In this document: piece by piece, positions 16,992-24,529 of the stretch
Layout of the letters: each line of letters starts with the position of its first letter
Position numbering within the stretch: the stretch's first letter is position 1
NCBI RefSeq assembly: GCF_005938085.1
Contig: NZ_SMZK01000006.1
Span: 1 to 64,000 of the forward strand
Direction of reading: 5' to 3'
Length of the DNA: 64,000 nucleotides
Source of the DNA: Haloterrigena sp. H1
GTDB taxonomy: Archaea > Halobacteriota > Halobacteria > Halobacteriales > Natrialbaceae
Position numbers and translations under genes: made by a program
Notes under the pieces: model-generated
What the model was told of the DNA's origin: nothing
Database searches by the model: none
Seen by the model: only the letters and a program-made list of their open reading frames with translations

Positions 16992-18394
16992 CATTGGTCT
17001 TTAGTTAGGCCCCAGTCCTCGGTTGTGTAGCGGTAGCGAGCCTCTCTTGGAGTATCGGTCGTTGTTGGTGTATCTTCTGAGCGTCGTCGATCAACCGTTC
17101 CAGCAACGGTGGCGGAGAGTAGCCGAGGTGTTCACCGAGTTCGTGAAGGATGAGCTGGGCGTGCGACCGGAAGGTCGCCGCCCAGCGTTCTGGTGGAAAC
17201 ACGAGCTCATCATCTGCCTGCTCGGTGACCAGATCCAACAGATCACGGCTGACCAGCAGTGACAGCAACGCCGCGTACAGCAGTATCTCAACGACGTGCT
17301 TCTTGCTCGTGGAAAACTCGTCCAACGAGTACTGCGTCTTGAGTTCGCGGAACAACAACTCAACTTCCCATCTGCAGCGGTAGATCGTCGCTATGTCTGC
17401 CGGTAAGAATTCTTCTCGCGGGAGATTCGTGATATACAGATGGTAGTCGTCGGCGTCCTTGTTGCGGACGCCGACGACGCGGAACGTCTTCGTGTCCCAC
17501 GACTGCGTCCCTGCATACTCTCTGCGCTGGAATTCTGCTTCGACCTCAACATCGATATACTGCCGATAGAGGTCATCAACCACGTCGTGGACTTTCTCAC
17601 CCTCCAAGGGAATGGCGTCGCCACGCCATTCCCGTAATTCTCCGGTTATCACCGGGTTCACGTTTGATTTGAGCCGACTCACGAAGTAGCCGTCATTCTC
17701 GTCGATCAGTGCGAAACGGCGGTACTTGAAGTACGCTTGATCGAACAGTACCAACCGGTCTTTGAGCCACGGTCCCGTGTCAAACTCCGTGCTGTCGTGT
17801 GCTTTTTCGTCAGTGACGCTGAACCGGTCGATCGTCTGATCAGTGACGTTGTGGAGCAGGTGGAGCCGCGCTCCACCCTGCTCCCCTTTCCGTGGTTCGT
17901 ATGCATCAGCGAGAAACCGATGTAACCGCAGGATTGTCCCGTCAGCGACCATCACATCACGGAATCGGTCAAAATCTGCATCGACTGTATCCGGAACAGC
18001 GACCTCGTCGAGTGCGACTTCGACGAGGTCGCGGAGATACTCCGCGAGCGAGGGCGTTAACCGGTTATAGAAACCGCCTGGAGAGATCGGCTCGTCAGCG
18101 GTGGCGTTGTAGCTTCGTCTGAAGCCAGCGAGTGTTCGGCTTTCGCCTGCGGCGAAGCCGAACACGAACGCCCAGACGAAGGCAGGGATCTGGAGCTTGC
18201 GATCACGTTCGACCACGCCGAGTTCCTCGGCGTGCTCTTTGAGGAACTCAGAGGGAAACAATGTAGTGAGCCGACGCATAATCCGAGATGAGGAGGCGTC
18301 TTGGTGCACACTTGCCGCCTCCTCGTTCCTTCCGCAAACATACCTCGATAAGCCGCCGCTGTCACGCGATTCGTCTCCTAACTAAAGACGGATG
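16992..18394 (-). mobile_element. ISH8-type insertion sequence (IS4 family), 1403 bp
   Basis: Terminal inverted repeats of 18 bases with two mismatches bound the element: CATTGGTCTTTAGTTAGG on the left and, read inward from the right, CATCCGTCTTTAGTTAGG. GTGGCAAAC is directly repeated at 16983-16991 and 18395-18403. The length agrees with ISH8, which I recall as about 1.4 kb; the family usually duplicates 10-11 bp, and here at least 9 bp match. It carries one intact transposase on the minus strand. It interrupts a four-TM gene, whose frame is restored by removal of the element. Confidence 0.9.
17005..18309 (-). CDS. IS4-family (ISH8-type) transposase
   Basis: This 434-residue DDE transposase shows the ISH8 features MRRLTTLFPSEFLKEHAEEL near the N terminus, the first Asp in VMVADGTILRLHRF, the second in LVLFDQAYFKYRRF, and the YREK-like segment in YRCRWEVELLFRELKTQY containing the catalytic Glu. 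A shorter start at the MRRL codon (about 18279) is equally plausible. The frame is undamaged, so this copy could be active. It lies just inside the inverted repeats. The strong conservation of the C-terminal RPILQERLATATQP is a family trait. Confidence 0.9.
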   Translation of the reverse strand: MHQDASSSRIMRRLTTLFPSEFLKEHAEELGVVERDRKLQIPAFVWAFVFGFAAGESRTLAGFRRSYNATADEPISPGGFYNRLTPSLAEYLRDLVEVALDEVAVPDTVDADFDRFRDVMVADGTILRLHRFLADAYEPRKGEQGGARLHLLHNVTDQTIDRFSVTDEKAHDSTEFDTGPWLKDRLVLFDQAYFKYRRFALIDENDGYFVSRLKSNVNPVITGELREWRGDAIPLEGEKVHDVVDDLYRQYIDVEVEAEFQRREYAGTQSWDTKTFRVVGVRNKDADDYHLYITNLPREEFLPADIATIYRCRWEVELLFRELKTQYSLDEFSTSKKHVVEILLYAALLSLLVSRDLLDLVTEQADDELVFPPERWAATFRSHAQLILHELGEHLGYSPPPLLERLIDDAQKIHQQRPILQERLATATQPRTGA

Positions 18395-18603
18395 GTGGCA
18401 AACAAATGACCCAAAAAGACCAAACAGACGCCACCAATCATCACCATACCAGATGTTTCAATTCCCATATATAGTGCATATACAAAGAGAATCCCGGATA
18501 GAATGCTAACTGTTGCGGATACAATCAATTGTCTTGACAGACCCATATGTTGTTATGTATGGGTATTCCACTATCAAAACACCACTTCTGAACTCGTCGA
18601 ACA

Positions 18604-18875
18604 TGGCGCATCTCGAGCAACCGCTGTTCCTGCTCGGCCACGGCGTTGAAGATCCTGCCACCGGCATTCACGGTGACGAAGAGTATCTCTACGTCGTCGA
18701 ACTGCCAACGCGAACCCCATTCGATGAACCGGCAGAATGGACCGTCAAGGTGAGCGACCACGCCGGCTTTCCGCGGTGGGATGGGCCGACAGACGAGGCG
18801 TTCGAGCAAGCCTCGTGGCAGTTTCATGGACCGCTGGAAACTGCTCTCAAGGCGTTGCAAGTCGAGTCCGTGTAA
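18604..18875 (+). CDS. Small conserved haloarchaeal protein, unknown function
   Basis: This 90-residue acidic protein is read from ATG 18604 (MAHLEQPLFLLGHGVEDPAT). It has beta segments around EEYLYVVELPTRTPF and WTVKVSDHAGFPRW and a C-terminal helix ending ALQVESV. A degenerate copy of its 3' part is found at 19438-19565. The upstream region is taken up by the interrupted membrane gene on the other strand. No family recognised. Confidence 0.6.
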
Positions 18876-19043
18876 CGACCTCGGTTCAGATCCTGTTGCC
18901 AACAGCGAGGGGTTCAACAACGGTGAGAACACCAGTATCAGTGTTCCCGGAATTTAACCTCTCGACTGGCCAAGCTATATCCACCACGTGTTTCGGTCAC
19001 ACAATTTTTCAAATAGATACCACGTACAGATACTAGCCCACGC

Positions 19044-19436
19044 ATGAATGAACAACGAAATCGTCAACTGAGTGCCATCGTTGGTACGTTTCTTGTCCTC
19101 ATCGCCGGTGGTGTCGTCCTACTTGTTGAGAATCTGCTTAAAACACCACTCCTACTCAGCCAGGTAACGTTGCTAGGACTAGCAGGCATCTTCGATATCG
19201 TGGCAGCGACCGACACGCGACTAACTGACCGCTGGGCATGGTATCAATGGAGCGGCCTTGGAAACATCCTTCTCGGACTGTCACTCCCACTCGGATTCGT
19301 GGGAAGTGAAAACAGTCTCTTTTTCGTTCTAGTGGCCGCCATCGGTGGACTTTCGCTAGCGGCAATGGGTATTGACATGCTCGTCTATCATGGACAGTAT
19401 ACCCGTAGTGAAAGACTCGATCGAAATAGCACATAA
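19044..19436 (+). CDS. Membrane protein with four predicted TM segments
   Basis: This 130-residue protein begins MNEQRNRQLSAIVGTFLVLI. Hydrophobic segments lie at about residues 11-27, 34-52, 70-86 and 92-110, and the C terminus is charged (SERLDRNST). The second and third are separated by an aromatic loop WAWYQWSGLG. Unrecognised; may be an accessory membrane component. The gene is followed at once by the decayed copy of the gene at 18604. Confidence 0.6.
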   Translation: MNEQRNRQLSAIVGTFLVLIAGGVVLLVENLLKTPLLLSQVTLLGLAGIFDIVAATDTRLTDRWAWYQWSGLGNILLGLSLPLGFVGSENSLFFVLVAAIGGLSLAAMGIDMLVYHGQYTRSERLDRNST

Positions 19437-19437
19437 A

Positions 19438-19565
19438 GTGAACGACCACTCCAGCTTGCTTCGGTAGGGCGGTCCAACGGACACCGTGTTCGAGCAAGCA
19501 TCCTGACAGTTCAATAACCTGCTCCCGAGACGCTGTCGATTGAGTCTGCGGGACGACTGTCAATT
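19438..19565 (+). pseudogene. Degenerate 3' copy of the gene at 18604
   Basis: The translation contains GGPTDTVFEQAS and a flanking SDH-type segment matching the C-terminal half of the protein at 18604-18875 (GPTDEAFEQAS), but with stop codons and altered spacing. No start codon or full-length frame remains. It is best explained as a decayed duplication; the two copies flank a membrane gene. Confidence 0.45.
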
Positions 19566-19609
19566 CAGATCACCAGCAGGTTTTGCGAACAGCCCTGTAA
19601 CCGTGCACT

Positions 19610-19762
19610 ATGAGCCACACCACTGACGACTTCGCCAAATTCATGGCCGGTGATCCAGAGGACAACGAAGAAGTTCCCCTCGGTGATGCGTTACAGGAAC
19701 TGGCTATCGACATTGAGGTTGATGCTGTCGAAGAGATCCGTGACGTCCGCGAACGGCCATGA
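19610..19762 (+). CDS. Antitoxin-like 50-residue protein without an intact toxin partner
   Basis: The ORF (MSHTTDDFAKFMAGDPEDNE ... EIRDVRERP) is acidic and helical, like small antitoxins. Its stop overlaps the start ATGA of a following frame that reads MKLLYIGYISV and stops after 11 residues. The usual toxin partner would start MKLL, as many PIN domains do, so the toxin appears deleted or degenerate. It lies 80 bases before an AbrB/PIN pair. It may be an orphan antitoxin kept for cross-neutralisation, or a remnant. Confidence 0.45.
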   Translation: MSHTTDDFAKFMAGDPEDNEEVPLGDALQELAIDIEVDAVEEIRDVRERP

Positions 19763-19841
19763 AACTGCTGTATATAGGATATATCTCTGTGTAGTGTGGC
19801 GACACACTAGGTTTTTCAGGACCACTCTCATAGTGATAGAT

Positions 19842-20093
19842 ATGAGTAGTGAGCGGATCGACGCCGAAAGCAAGGTGTCAGGAAATCAAGCGAACATCCC
19901 GGCTCGGATTCGGCGTGAACTCGATATCGACGACGGGGATCAGCTTCGGTGGTATATCGAAGATGATGGGAGCATTCGCGTTCAGGTCATCCAACAGCAA
20001 ACAGGCACGTTCACCGATTTCGATGGCTACGAGGGAGAGACGGCCACTAACGTCACGACCGATCATGACGCTTGGGGCGTCGATGTGAAGTAA
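19842..20093 (+). CDS. vapB: AbrB-family antitoxin
   Basis: This 83-residue protein starts MSSERIDAESKVSGNQANIP. It carries the swapped-hairpin AbrB/SpoVT pattern (KVSGNQANIPARIRRELDID followed by GDQLRWYIEDDGSIRV), which binds DNA as a dimer. The C-terminal half (residues 55-83) is acidic and suited to bind a PIN toxin. The next gene starts immediately after its stop (20093/20094). The order antitoxin then toxin is typical. A promoter-like AT stretch precedes the start. Confidence 0.8.
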   Translation: MSSERIDAESKVSGNQANIPARIRRELDIDDGDQLRWYIEDDGSIRVQVIQQQTGTFTDFDGYEGETATNVTTDHDAWGVDVK

Positions 20094-20528
20094 ATGCCAC
20101 GCGCTCTCATCGATACAACGGTCCTCTTCGCAGCAGCATACCGACGAGACAGTTCCCACGAAGCCGCGCTCCCGATACTCCATGGCATCGACAGTGGGTC
20201 CCTTCCAGAAGCAGTGGTCCTTGATTACGTCCTCGCAGAAACGCTCAACGGCCTCGTTACCCACGCGGGCCACGACGCAGCTGTCGACCTCCTCGACCGT
20301 ATTGAGGAAAACGCTCGCTTCCATATCGACTCGCTCACTGCCAACGCCCTTGCGACGGGAAAAGCACTGTTCCGACAGCACGAACCACTGTCCTTTGTCG
20401 ATAGCTGCATTATTGCGTATATGCAGACCGAGGGGCTCGGTTATCTGTATGCGTTCGACGATGACTTCGATGCAGCAGAGGATGTCTATCGACTTGACAC
20501 AGCTACGAACCCCTACGATCCCGACTGA
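20094..20528 (+). CDS. vapC: PIN-domain toxin partner of the AbrB antitoxin
   Basis: This 144-residue PIN protein shows the acidic residues expected for RNase activity: D in MPRALIDTTVLFAAAY, E in LDYVLAETLNGL, and the later pair in LSFVDSCIIAYM and AFDDDFDAAED. It is complete and matches small VapC-type toxins. The gene directly abuts the antitoxin, so translation is probably coupled. It would stabilise the replicon or provide abortive defence. Confidence 0.85.
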   Translation: MPRALIDTTVLFAAAYRRDSSHEAALPILHGIDSGSLPEAVVLDYVLAETLNGLVTHAGHDAAVDLLDRIEENARFHIDSLTANALATGKALFRQHEPLSFVDSCIIAYMQTEGLGYLYAFDDDFDAAEDVYRLDTATNPYDPD

Positions 20529-20635
20529 CGCCGACGGGCGGTGATGAATTGCTACCAGTCACTGTCTTCAGAAGAAACGAGACGCCGGTGTCCACTGACT
20601 AACAACTCTCCAACTGCTCGAGTCTGGCGTATTTT

Positions 20636-20664
20636 TGAGACCCCCTGAGGGGTGGAGGTCTTCT
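20636..20664 (+). promoter_or_regulatory. GC hairpin upstream of the ArdC-like gene
   Basis: GAGACCCCCTGAGGGGTGG contains CCCC/GGGG arms around TGA and is followed by GAGGTC, which can pair with the outer GACC. It lies about 45 bases before the start codon at 20710 and would form a leader hairpin. Similar GC hairpins occur at 32535-32550 and 56426-56438, which suggests a shared structural element. Function unproven. Confidence 0.4.
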
Positions 20665-20709
20665 CGAGTTCAGTTCGATTCGACTCGACTCGGGAAGCAG
20701 TAATCGAAT

Positions 20710-21645
20710 ATGGCTACGAGCAGCAGCTCCCGGGAAACGTTCGACGATTCGGACACCCGGCACGACGAGATGCACAGTACGATCGAGGCATGGATCCAGG
20801 ACCTCGTCGACGAAGTCGATGACGCCGTCTCGAGCGAGCAGTTCACAGAGTGGTTGGACGTTCAGAGCCGCTTCCACGACTACTCCCACCGAAACACGCT
20901 GTTGATCAAACTCCAGTGTCCACACGCGACACGCGTTGCCGGCTATCGAACATGGCAAAACGAGTTCGACCGGCACGTGAAGGAAGGAGAGACAGCGATC
21001 TGGATCTGGGCACCCATCATTGCAAAGCAGTGCCCTGACTGTGGGAACTCCCCGTCGTACCACGAGCGCAGTGACTGTGAATACGATGAAACCCCTCCGG
21101 ACAGCTGGGAAAAAGGACTCGTGGGCTTTCGGCCAGCACCCGTCTTCGATATCTCACAGACTGACGGCGAGCCACTGCCCGACCTCGAGACCGAAGCAAA
21201 GGGACAGGCTGACGATTTGGTCCCCGCACTTCTCGAGGCAGCAGATCCCCTCGAGGTGGACGTAGAGGTCGTGCCACCCCAGGACTGGTCGCATGGGAGT
21301 GCCAAGGGAATCTGTGAGTACCACCCTCAAGAGCAGCCACGCGTCGCCGTCCGAGATCGTGAGAACGACGCTGATCTTGCCGTCACGCTCATTCATGAGT
21401 ACGCCCACGCGCTGTTACACAGTGGCGTCGACGACGAGGGTGAGCGATCGAAACGTGAACTCGAGGCCGAAGCAGTCGGCTACATCGTTGGACGGTACTT
21501 CGAATTAGATACCAGTGGGTCAGCGTTCTACCTTGCCGCGTGGCACGGAGACGAGCCGGAGACGATCCTCGACCGGTTTGAGCGAATCAGTTCAACCGCC
21601 CAGATGATTATCGATATCATCAGCGAGGTAACCAACAATGAGTGA
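20710..21645 (+). CDS. ArdC-like antirestriction protein (ssDNA-binding domain + metallopeptidase)
   Basis: This 311-residue protein has an N-terminal ssDNA-binding domain of the ArdC type (residues 20-100, with FHDYSHRNTLLIKLQ and the TWQNEFDRHVKEG segment). An inserted zinc knuckle CPDCGNS follows at about 108. The C-terminal zinc peptidase domain has HEYAH at 229-233 and the Glu ligand in ELEAEAVGYIVG. This combination occurs in plasmid antirestriction proteins that protect incoming ssDNA, and it fits a transmissible plasmid. The stop overlaps the start of a HalOD1-like gene (21638). Confidence 0.75.
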   Translation: MATSSSSRETFDDSDTRHDEMHSTIEAWIQDLVDEVDDAVSSEQFTEWLDVQSRFHDYSHRNTLLIKLQCPHATRVAGYRTWQNEFDRHVKEGETAIWIWAPIIAKQCPDCGNSPSYHERSDCEYDETPPDSWEKGLVGFRPAPVFDISQTDGEPLPDLETEAKGQADDLVPALLEAADPLEVDVEVVPPQDWSHGSAKGICEYHPQEQPRVAVRDRENDADLAVTLIHEYAHALLHSGVDDEGERSKRELEAEAVGYIVGRYFELDTSGSAFYLAAWHGDEPETILDRFERISSTAQMIIDIISEVTNNE

Positions 21646-21857
21646 TCGACCGCTTCTGCTCGAGATTATTGATGCGCTCGAAAAACAGGGCCCCAACGAA
21701 ACGAACATCAACTCCAGCAGGTGATCGAGAAGCCCTCGAGCGACTTGTGGACTCGACGGGCACACAGACTGATACTGATTTCGAAGTTCGGTTCTGGATT
21801 GGCGCGTTCCGCGTGGTAGTGATACCATCTGATGTGACTGTGCTCAAGACTTCGTAG
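21638..21857 (+). pseudogene. Frameshifted HalOD1-like small protein
   Basis: From ATG 21638 the frame gives MSDRPLLLEIIDALEKQGPN and stops soon after. A second frame, entered near 21710, reads GDREALERLVDSTGTQTDT followed by DFEVRFWIGAFRVVV. Together these resemble the HalOD1 order (DxxAL-L ... VEFR--GYRV). The gene overlaps the end of the ArdC-like gene, hence it was cotranscribed with it. One frame change is present, so it is probably broken. Confidence 0.5.
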
Positions 21858-21914
21858 AACAGGCTACCAAGACAAGGGTATCAGAGGATTCCCAAAAGTC
21901 CACGTGGACTATGG

Positions 21915-22217
21915 CTACTTCGCAAGCGAATAGAGCTTCTGACGGGCGTCTCGAAAGGACACTCGTTGCTCAACTAACTCCTTTTCCTCAAGCCGAGAGA
22001 TCGCATATCGAACAGTCCGAGATGAAAGTCTGGTTTCCGTGACCAGTTCTTTCTGTGTGCACTCGCCCTCGTATTCCAGCGTCTTGTGGACCAACTTCGC
22101 ACTCGGTGGCAAGTCCTCGAGCCGTTGTTTTGCGCTGCTCACTGTCTGTAGTACTTCTTCGAAGTAGACGCTATAGGTCGTTTCGCTTCGACAGTTCGAC
22201 TCGTTCCTCGAGAGCAC
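21915..22217 (-). CDS. Winged-helix transcriptional regulator
   Basis: This 100-residue protein starts at GTG 22217. After an N-terminal region that is polar at first (MLSRNESNCRSETTY) it has a winged helix (SSAKQRLEDLPPSAKLVHKT, then CTQKELVTETRLSSRTVRYA, the recognition helix, then ISRLEEKELVEQRVSFRDAR). It matches MarR-like wHTH domains in layout. It is divergent from the GHKL gene at 22308, with 90 bases between starts, so it may control that promoter. Confidence 0.65.
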   Translation of the reverse strand: MLSRNESNCRSETTYSVYFEEVLQTVSSAKQRLEDLPPSAKLVHKTLEYEGECTQKELVTETRLSSRTVRYAISRLEEKELVEQRVSFRDARQKLYSLAK

Positions 22218-22307
22218 CGGGAGACTACGTCAGGTCGAACCGGAACTCATTCTGGCTGCCAAGTGACCGCACGGTTCGGTTTGTGTGGTGCCAGATGGGT
22301 GGACACC

Positions 22308-24005
22308 ATGACAGATCATCCGACGTTATCGGAGTTCGTGACGAGCGAAGCGACTGACTCGATGCCGGTCAGTCAGCCATCGACTGACGAGACCGTGACG
22401 ATGACGGCTGACGAGCGGGTTGCAACGTACCTCATCGAAGATCAGATGGCAGATCTCACAGACGCGATTCGCGAAGCTGCCCAAAACGGCATCGACAGTC
22501 CTGAGTCATCCCGTGTGCTGGTCAGCGTCTCACCCGAGCGATCGATCATCCTCGACGACGGTGCTGGTGTTGACCTCGAGTCAACCGAGGGACGACGCAA
22601 CCTCTCAGTGCTGGGTGCGGGAAGCAAGCAGCGAGTTGATGACGAGACGATCGGCGAGTGGGGCATCGGCAAGGGTGCGATCATCGCGAAGGGTGCCGTT
22701 CGTATCTGGAGTCACGACATCGCACTGTGCTTTGACTACCGAGATCGACGCAACTCTGGGCCGTGGGCAGACGTCAGCGGACGCGATGGCCAGTTCATGG
22801 ACGCTGAGCATCATCTCGAGGGGATGCTCGTCGAGATCGATCACTACGAAGACAAAGTGCCGGACCCGGACAGCTACCGCTGGCGGCGCTACGTTCGCGA
22901 TCTTCGCAAGCGCTTCGCGTACGTGCAGTCACGAACCGGCGTCTCGGTCGTGATCAACGGCGAATCGGTCGACAACGGCGATCCACTCGAGGCGGTGACT
23001 GACTCACCACATCCGTCTCTCATACGCGAAACTGACGATGCGGTTCTCGCACTCGAGTACACGCCCCACGAAGGGCTCGATATCTACAGCAATGGGCTGT
23101 ACGTAACGACGATGCGTGAGTACGGACTCGGTGGAGTTGTCGTCTCGAAAGGGAACTTAACGCTGAACTTTGCGCGCAACGACATCCAGTCGGGCTGTGA
23201 TCGCTGGCAGCGGATCGACGATGCACTTGAGCAGGCACGTGACGATCTGTATGCGGATGTCTCGGACGATCGGCTGACCGCCGAGAGTCGGGAGGTAATG
23301 ATCGAAGCGATGGCGTCCGAGTCATCGGACGAGCAGTGGGCCGAGCGCAAGCTGTTCCAGTTGGCAACCGAGTCCCGTATCAGCCTCGAGGAGATCCAAG
23401 CGACCCGAAAGATTGGATGGGTCGATGGAGCCCAGAAAGGGGCGGACAAGCTCGTCGAGCGTGGCTACGTCGTCCTCGATACGAGCGATGCAGCAACCCA
23501 ACGGCTTCGCGATCTCGCCAATGACGAAGATACATCGATAGTGGTACCAGAGACGTTCGATGTTGGCGAGCAAGCAGAGTCAGAGGGAGTCTGGACGGGC
23601 TATCATCGTATCGAGGATGAGTCGCAGTTGAACGCTGATCAGCAGCGGTATCTTTGCTTCGCTCGAGTGCTAGCACGAGAGCTTGGAATTGAGCGGGACG
23701 TGTACTACGGCGAGGCGAGTGCCGATGCCTGGACCGACGGCAGGACGTACATCGTGATCACCGGCTCAGCCGTGACGAGTCGCCAGCGTGCCGTCTGGAT
23801 GCACGACCTGTATCTCGTGATGTTACACGAAGCCGCTCACGAAACCTCGAGTCGGGATCGACCCTCGCACGGACATCACTTCGAGAGCACGTATCGGTCA
23901 CTCGTGGAGGATCCAGATAATCGAAGTTCGTTCGCGAAGCTTGTCCAGCAAGTCGTTGACGAGGGATTCGAGTCCGTATTCGACGAGTATGAGGTGGGGA
24001 TCTAG
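22308..24005 (+). CDS. GHKL ATPase fused to a C-terminal zinc metallopeptidase
   Basis: This 565-residue protein starts at ATG 22308 (MTDHPTLSEFVTSEATDS). The N-terminal 240 residues contain the GHKL (HSP90/MutL/histidine-kinase-like) ATP-binding motifs: EAAQNGID at about 55-62, DDGAGVD at 83-89, and GEWGIGKGA at 116-124. The middle region is helical. Near residue 505 there is MLHEAAHETS followed by HGHHFESTYRSLVED, a HExxH zinc peptidase site with downstream His/Glu ligands. GHKL ATPases linked to nucleases or proteases occur in defence systems. It is preceded by a divergent wHTH gene and follows an ArdC-like gene. The pairing with a protease is unusual and I know no named family. Confidence 0.7.
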   Translation: MTDHPTLSEFVTSEATDSMPVSQPSTDETVTMTADERVATYLIEDQMADLTDAIREAAQNGIDSPESSRVLVSVSPERSIILDDGAGVDLESTEGRRNLSVLGAGSKQRVDDETIGEWGIGKGAIIAKGAVRIWSHDIALCFDYRDRRNSGPWADVSGRDGQFMDAEHHLEGMLVEIDHYEDKVPDPDSYRWRRYVRDLRKRFAYVQSRTGVSVVINGESVDNGDPLEAVTDSPHPSLIRETDDAVLALEYTPHEGLDIYSNGLYVTTMREYGLGGVVVSKGNLTLNFARNDIQSGCDRWQRIDDALEQARDDLYADVSDDRLTAESREVMIEAMASESSDEQWAERKLFQLATESRISLEEIQATRKIGWVDGAQKGADKLVERGYVVLDTSDAATQRLRDLANDEDTSIVVPETFDVGEQAESEGVWTGYHRIEDESQLNADQQRYLCFARVLARELGIERDVYYGEASADAWTDGRTYIVITGSAVTSRQRAVWMHDLYLVMLHEAAHETSSRDRPSHGHHFESTYRSLVEDPDNRSSFAKLVQQVVDEGFESVFDEYEVGI

Positions 24006-24131
24006 CAGAACGCGGCCATCACTTCTGGACAATTCCGGTAATGGAGTGAATGAAGCGGTGAGATGTCGAACTGACCCGAGTTGAGTGCAGTGGCACGAGA
24101 TCGGTATGCAGGACAACCCTTCGAAGAGCCG

Positions 24132-24404
24132 TTAACAATGCTTATCTGGGGACGTCACCCGAAGTTCGTCTTCAACTTCGTAGAAGTAGCCCCGCTCGAG
24201 GAGCCGCGTCAGTGCGTACTCGACGTCCCGTTGCTCGAGTGCTAACTCTGCATCGGCGGCCAGAATGTCAGTGGCATCGTCATAATTGATCAGCGGAACA
24301 CTGTCTTCGCCAGCATCTGGCCGACATGCCTGCGTACACAGCCGGTCGTAGCACTCGAGAATCCACTCCGGAAGTGGTGGCCGTGGATCTGTGACGCGAG
24401 CCAT
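24132..24404 (-). CDS. Small helical protein, possible winged helix
   Basis: This 90-residue protein starts MARVTDPRPPLPEWILECYD. A helix with C-x4-C (DRLCTQACRPD) and a helical core ELALEQRDVEYALTRLLERG followed by a short wing YFYEVEDELRV suggest a wHTH, but no family was recognised. It is downstream of the AddAB-like pair on the same strand with a 125-base gap and may be in that operon. Confidence 0.5.
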   Translation of the reverse strand: MARVTDPRPPLPEWILECYDRLCTQACRPDAGEDSVPLINYDDATDILAADAELALEQRDVEYALTRLLERGYFYEVEDELRVTSPDKHC

Positions 24405-24529
24405 TGCAGTTCTGTCTGGTTGTTTCGACAGTCATCCGCTTAACAGTACCCGTCGAATACGGCGTTGATCCTGAAGCCGCAGTTGCAGCACGTGAGATTA
24501 GAAGGTTAAAATAAAGGTCAAAGCTAATA

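Larger units (their letters stand above)
16823..18546 (-). pseudogene. Four-TM membrane protein interrupted by an ISH8-type element
   Basis: On the minus strand the frame starts at 18546 (MGLSRQLIVSATVSILSGIL), reaches the insertion at 18395, and continues from 16982 to a TAG at 16823-16825. Removing the IS and one copy of the 9-bp duplication GTGGCAAAC gives one uninterrupted 103-residue reading frame with about four hydrophobic helices (through VCLVFLGHLFATISGMSDNF to GAIILGGISAIESVYEQV). The exact junction shows that the gene was intact at insertion. The intact protein would be an unrecognised small membrane protein. It is inactivated here. Confidence 0.75.
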
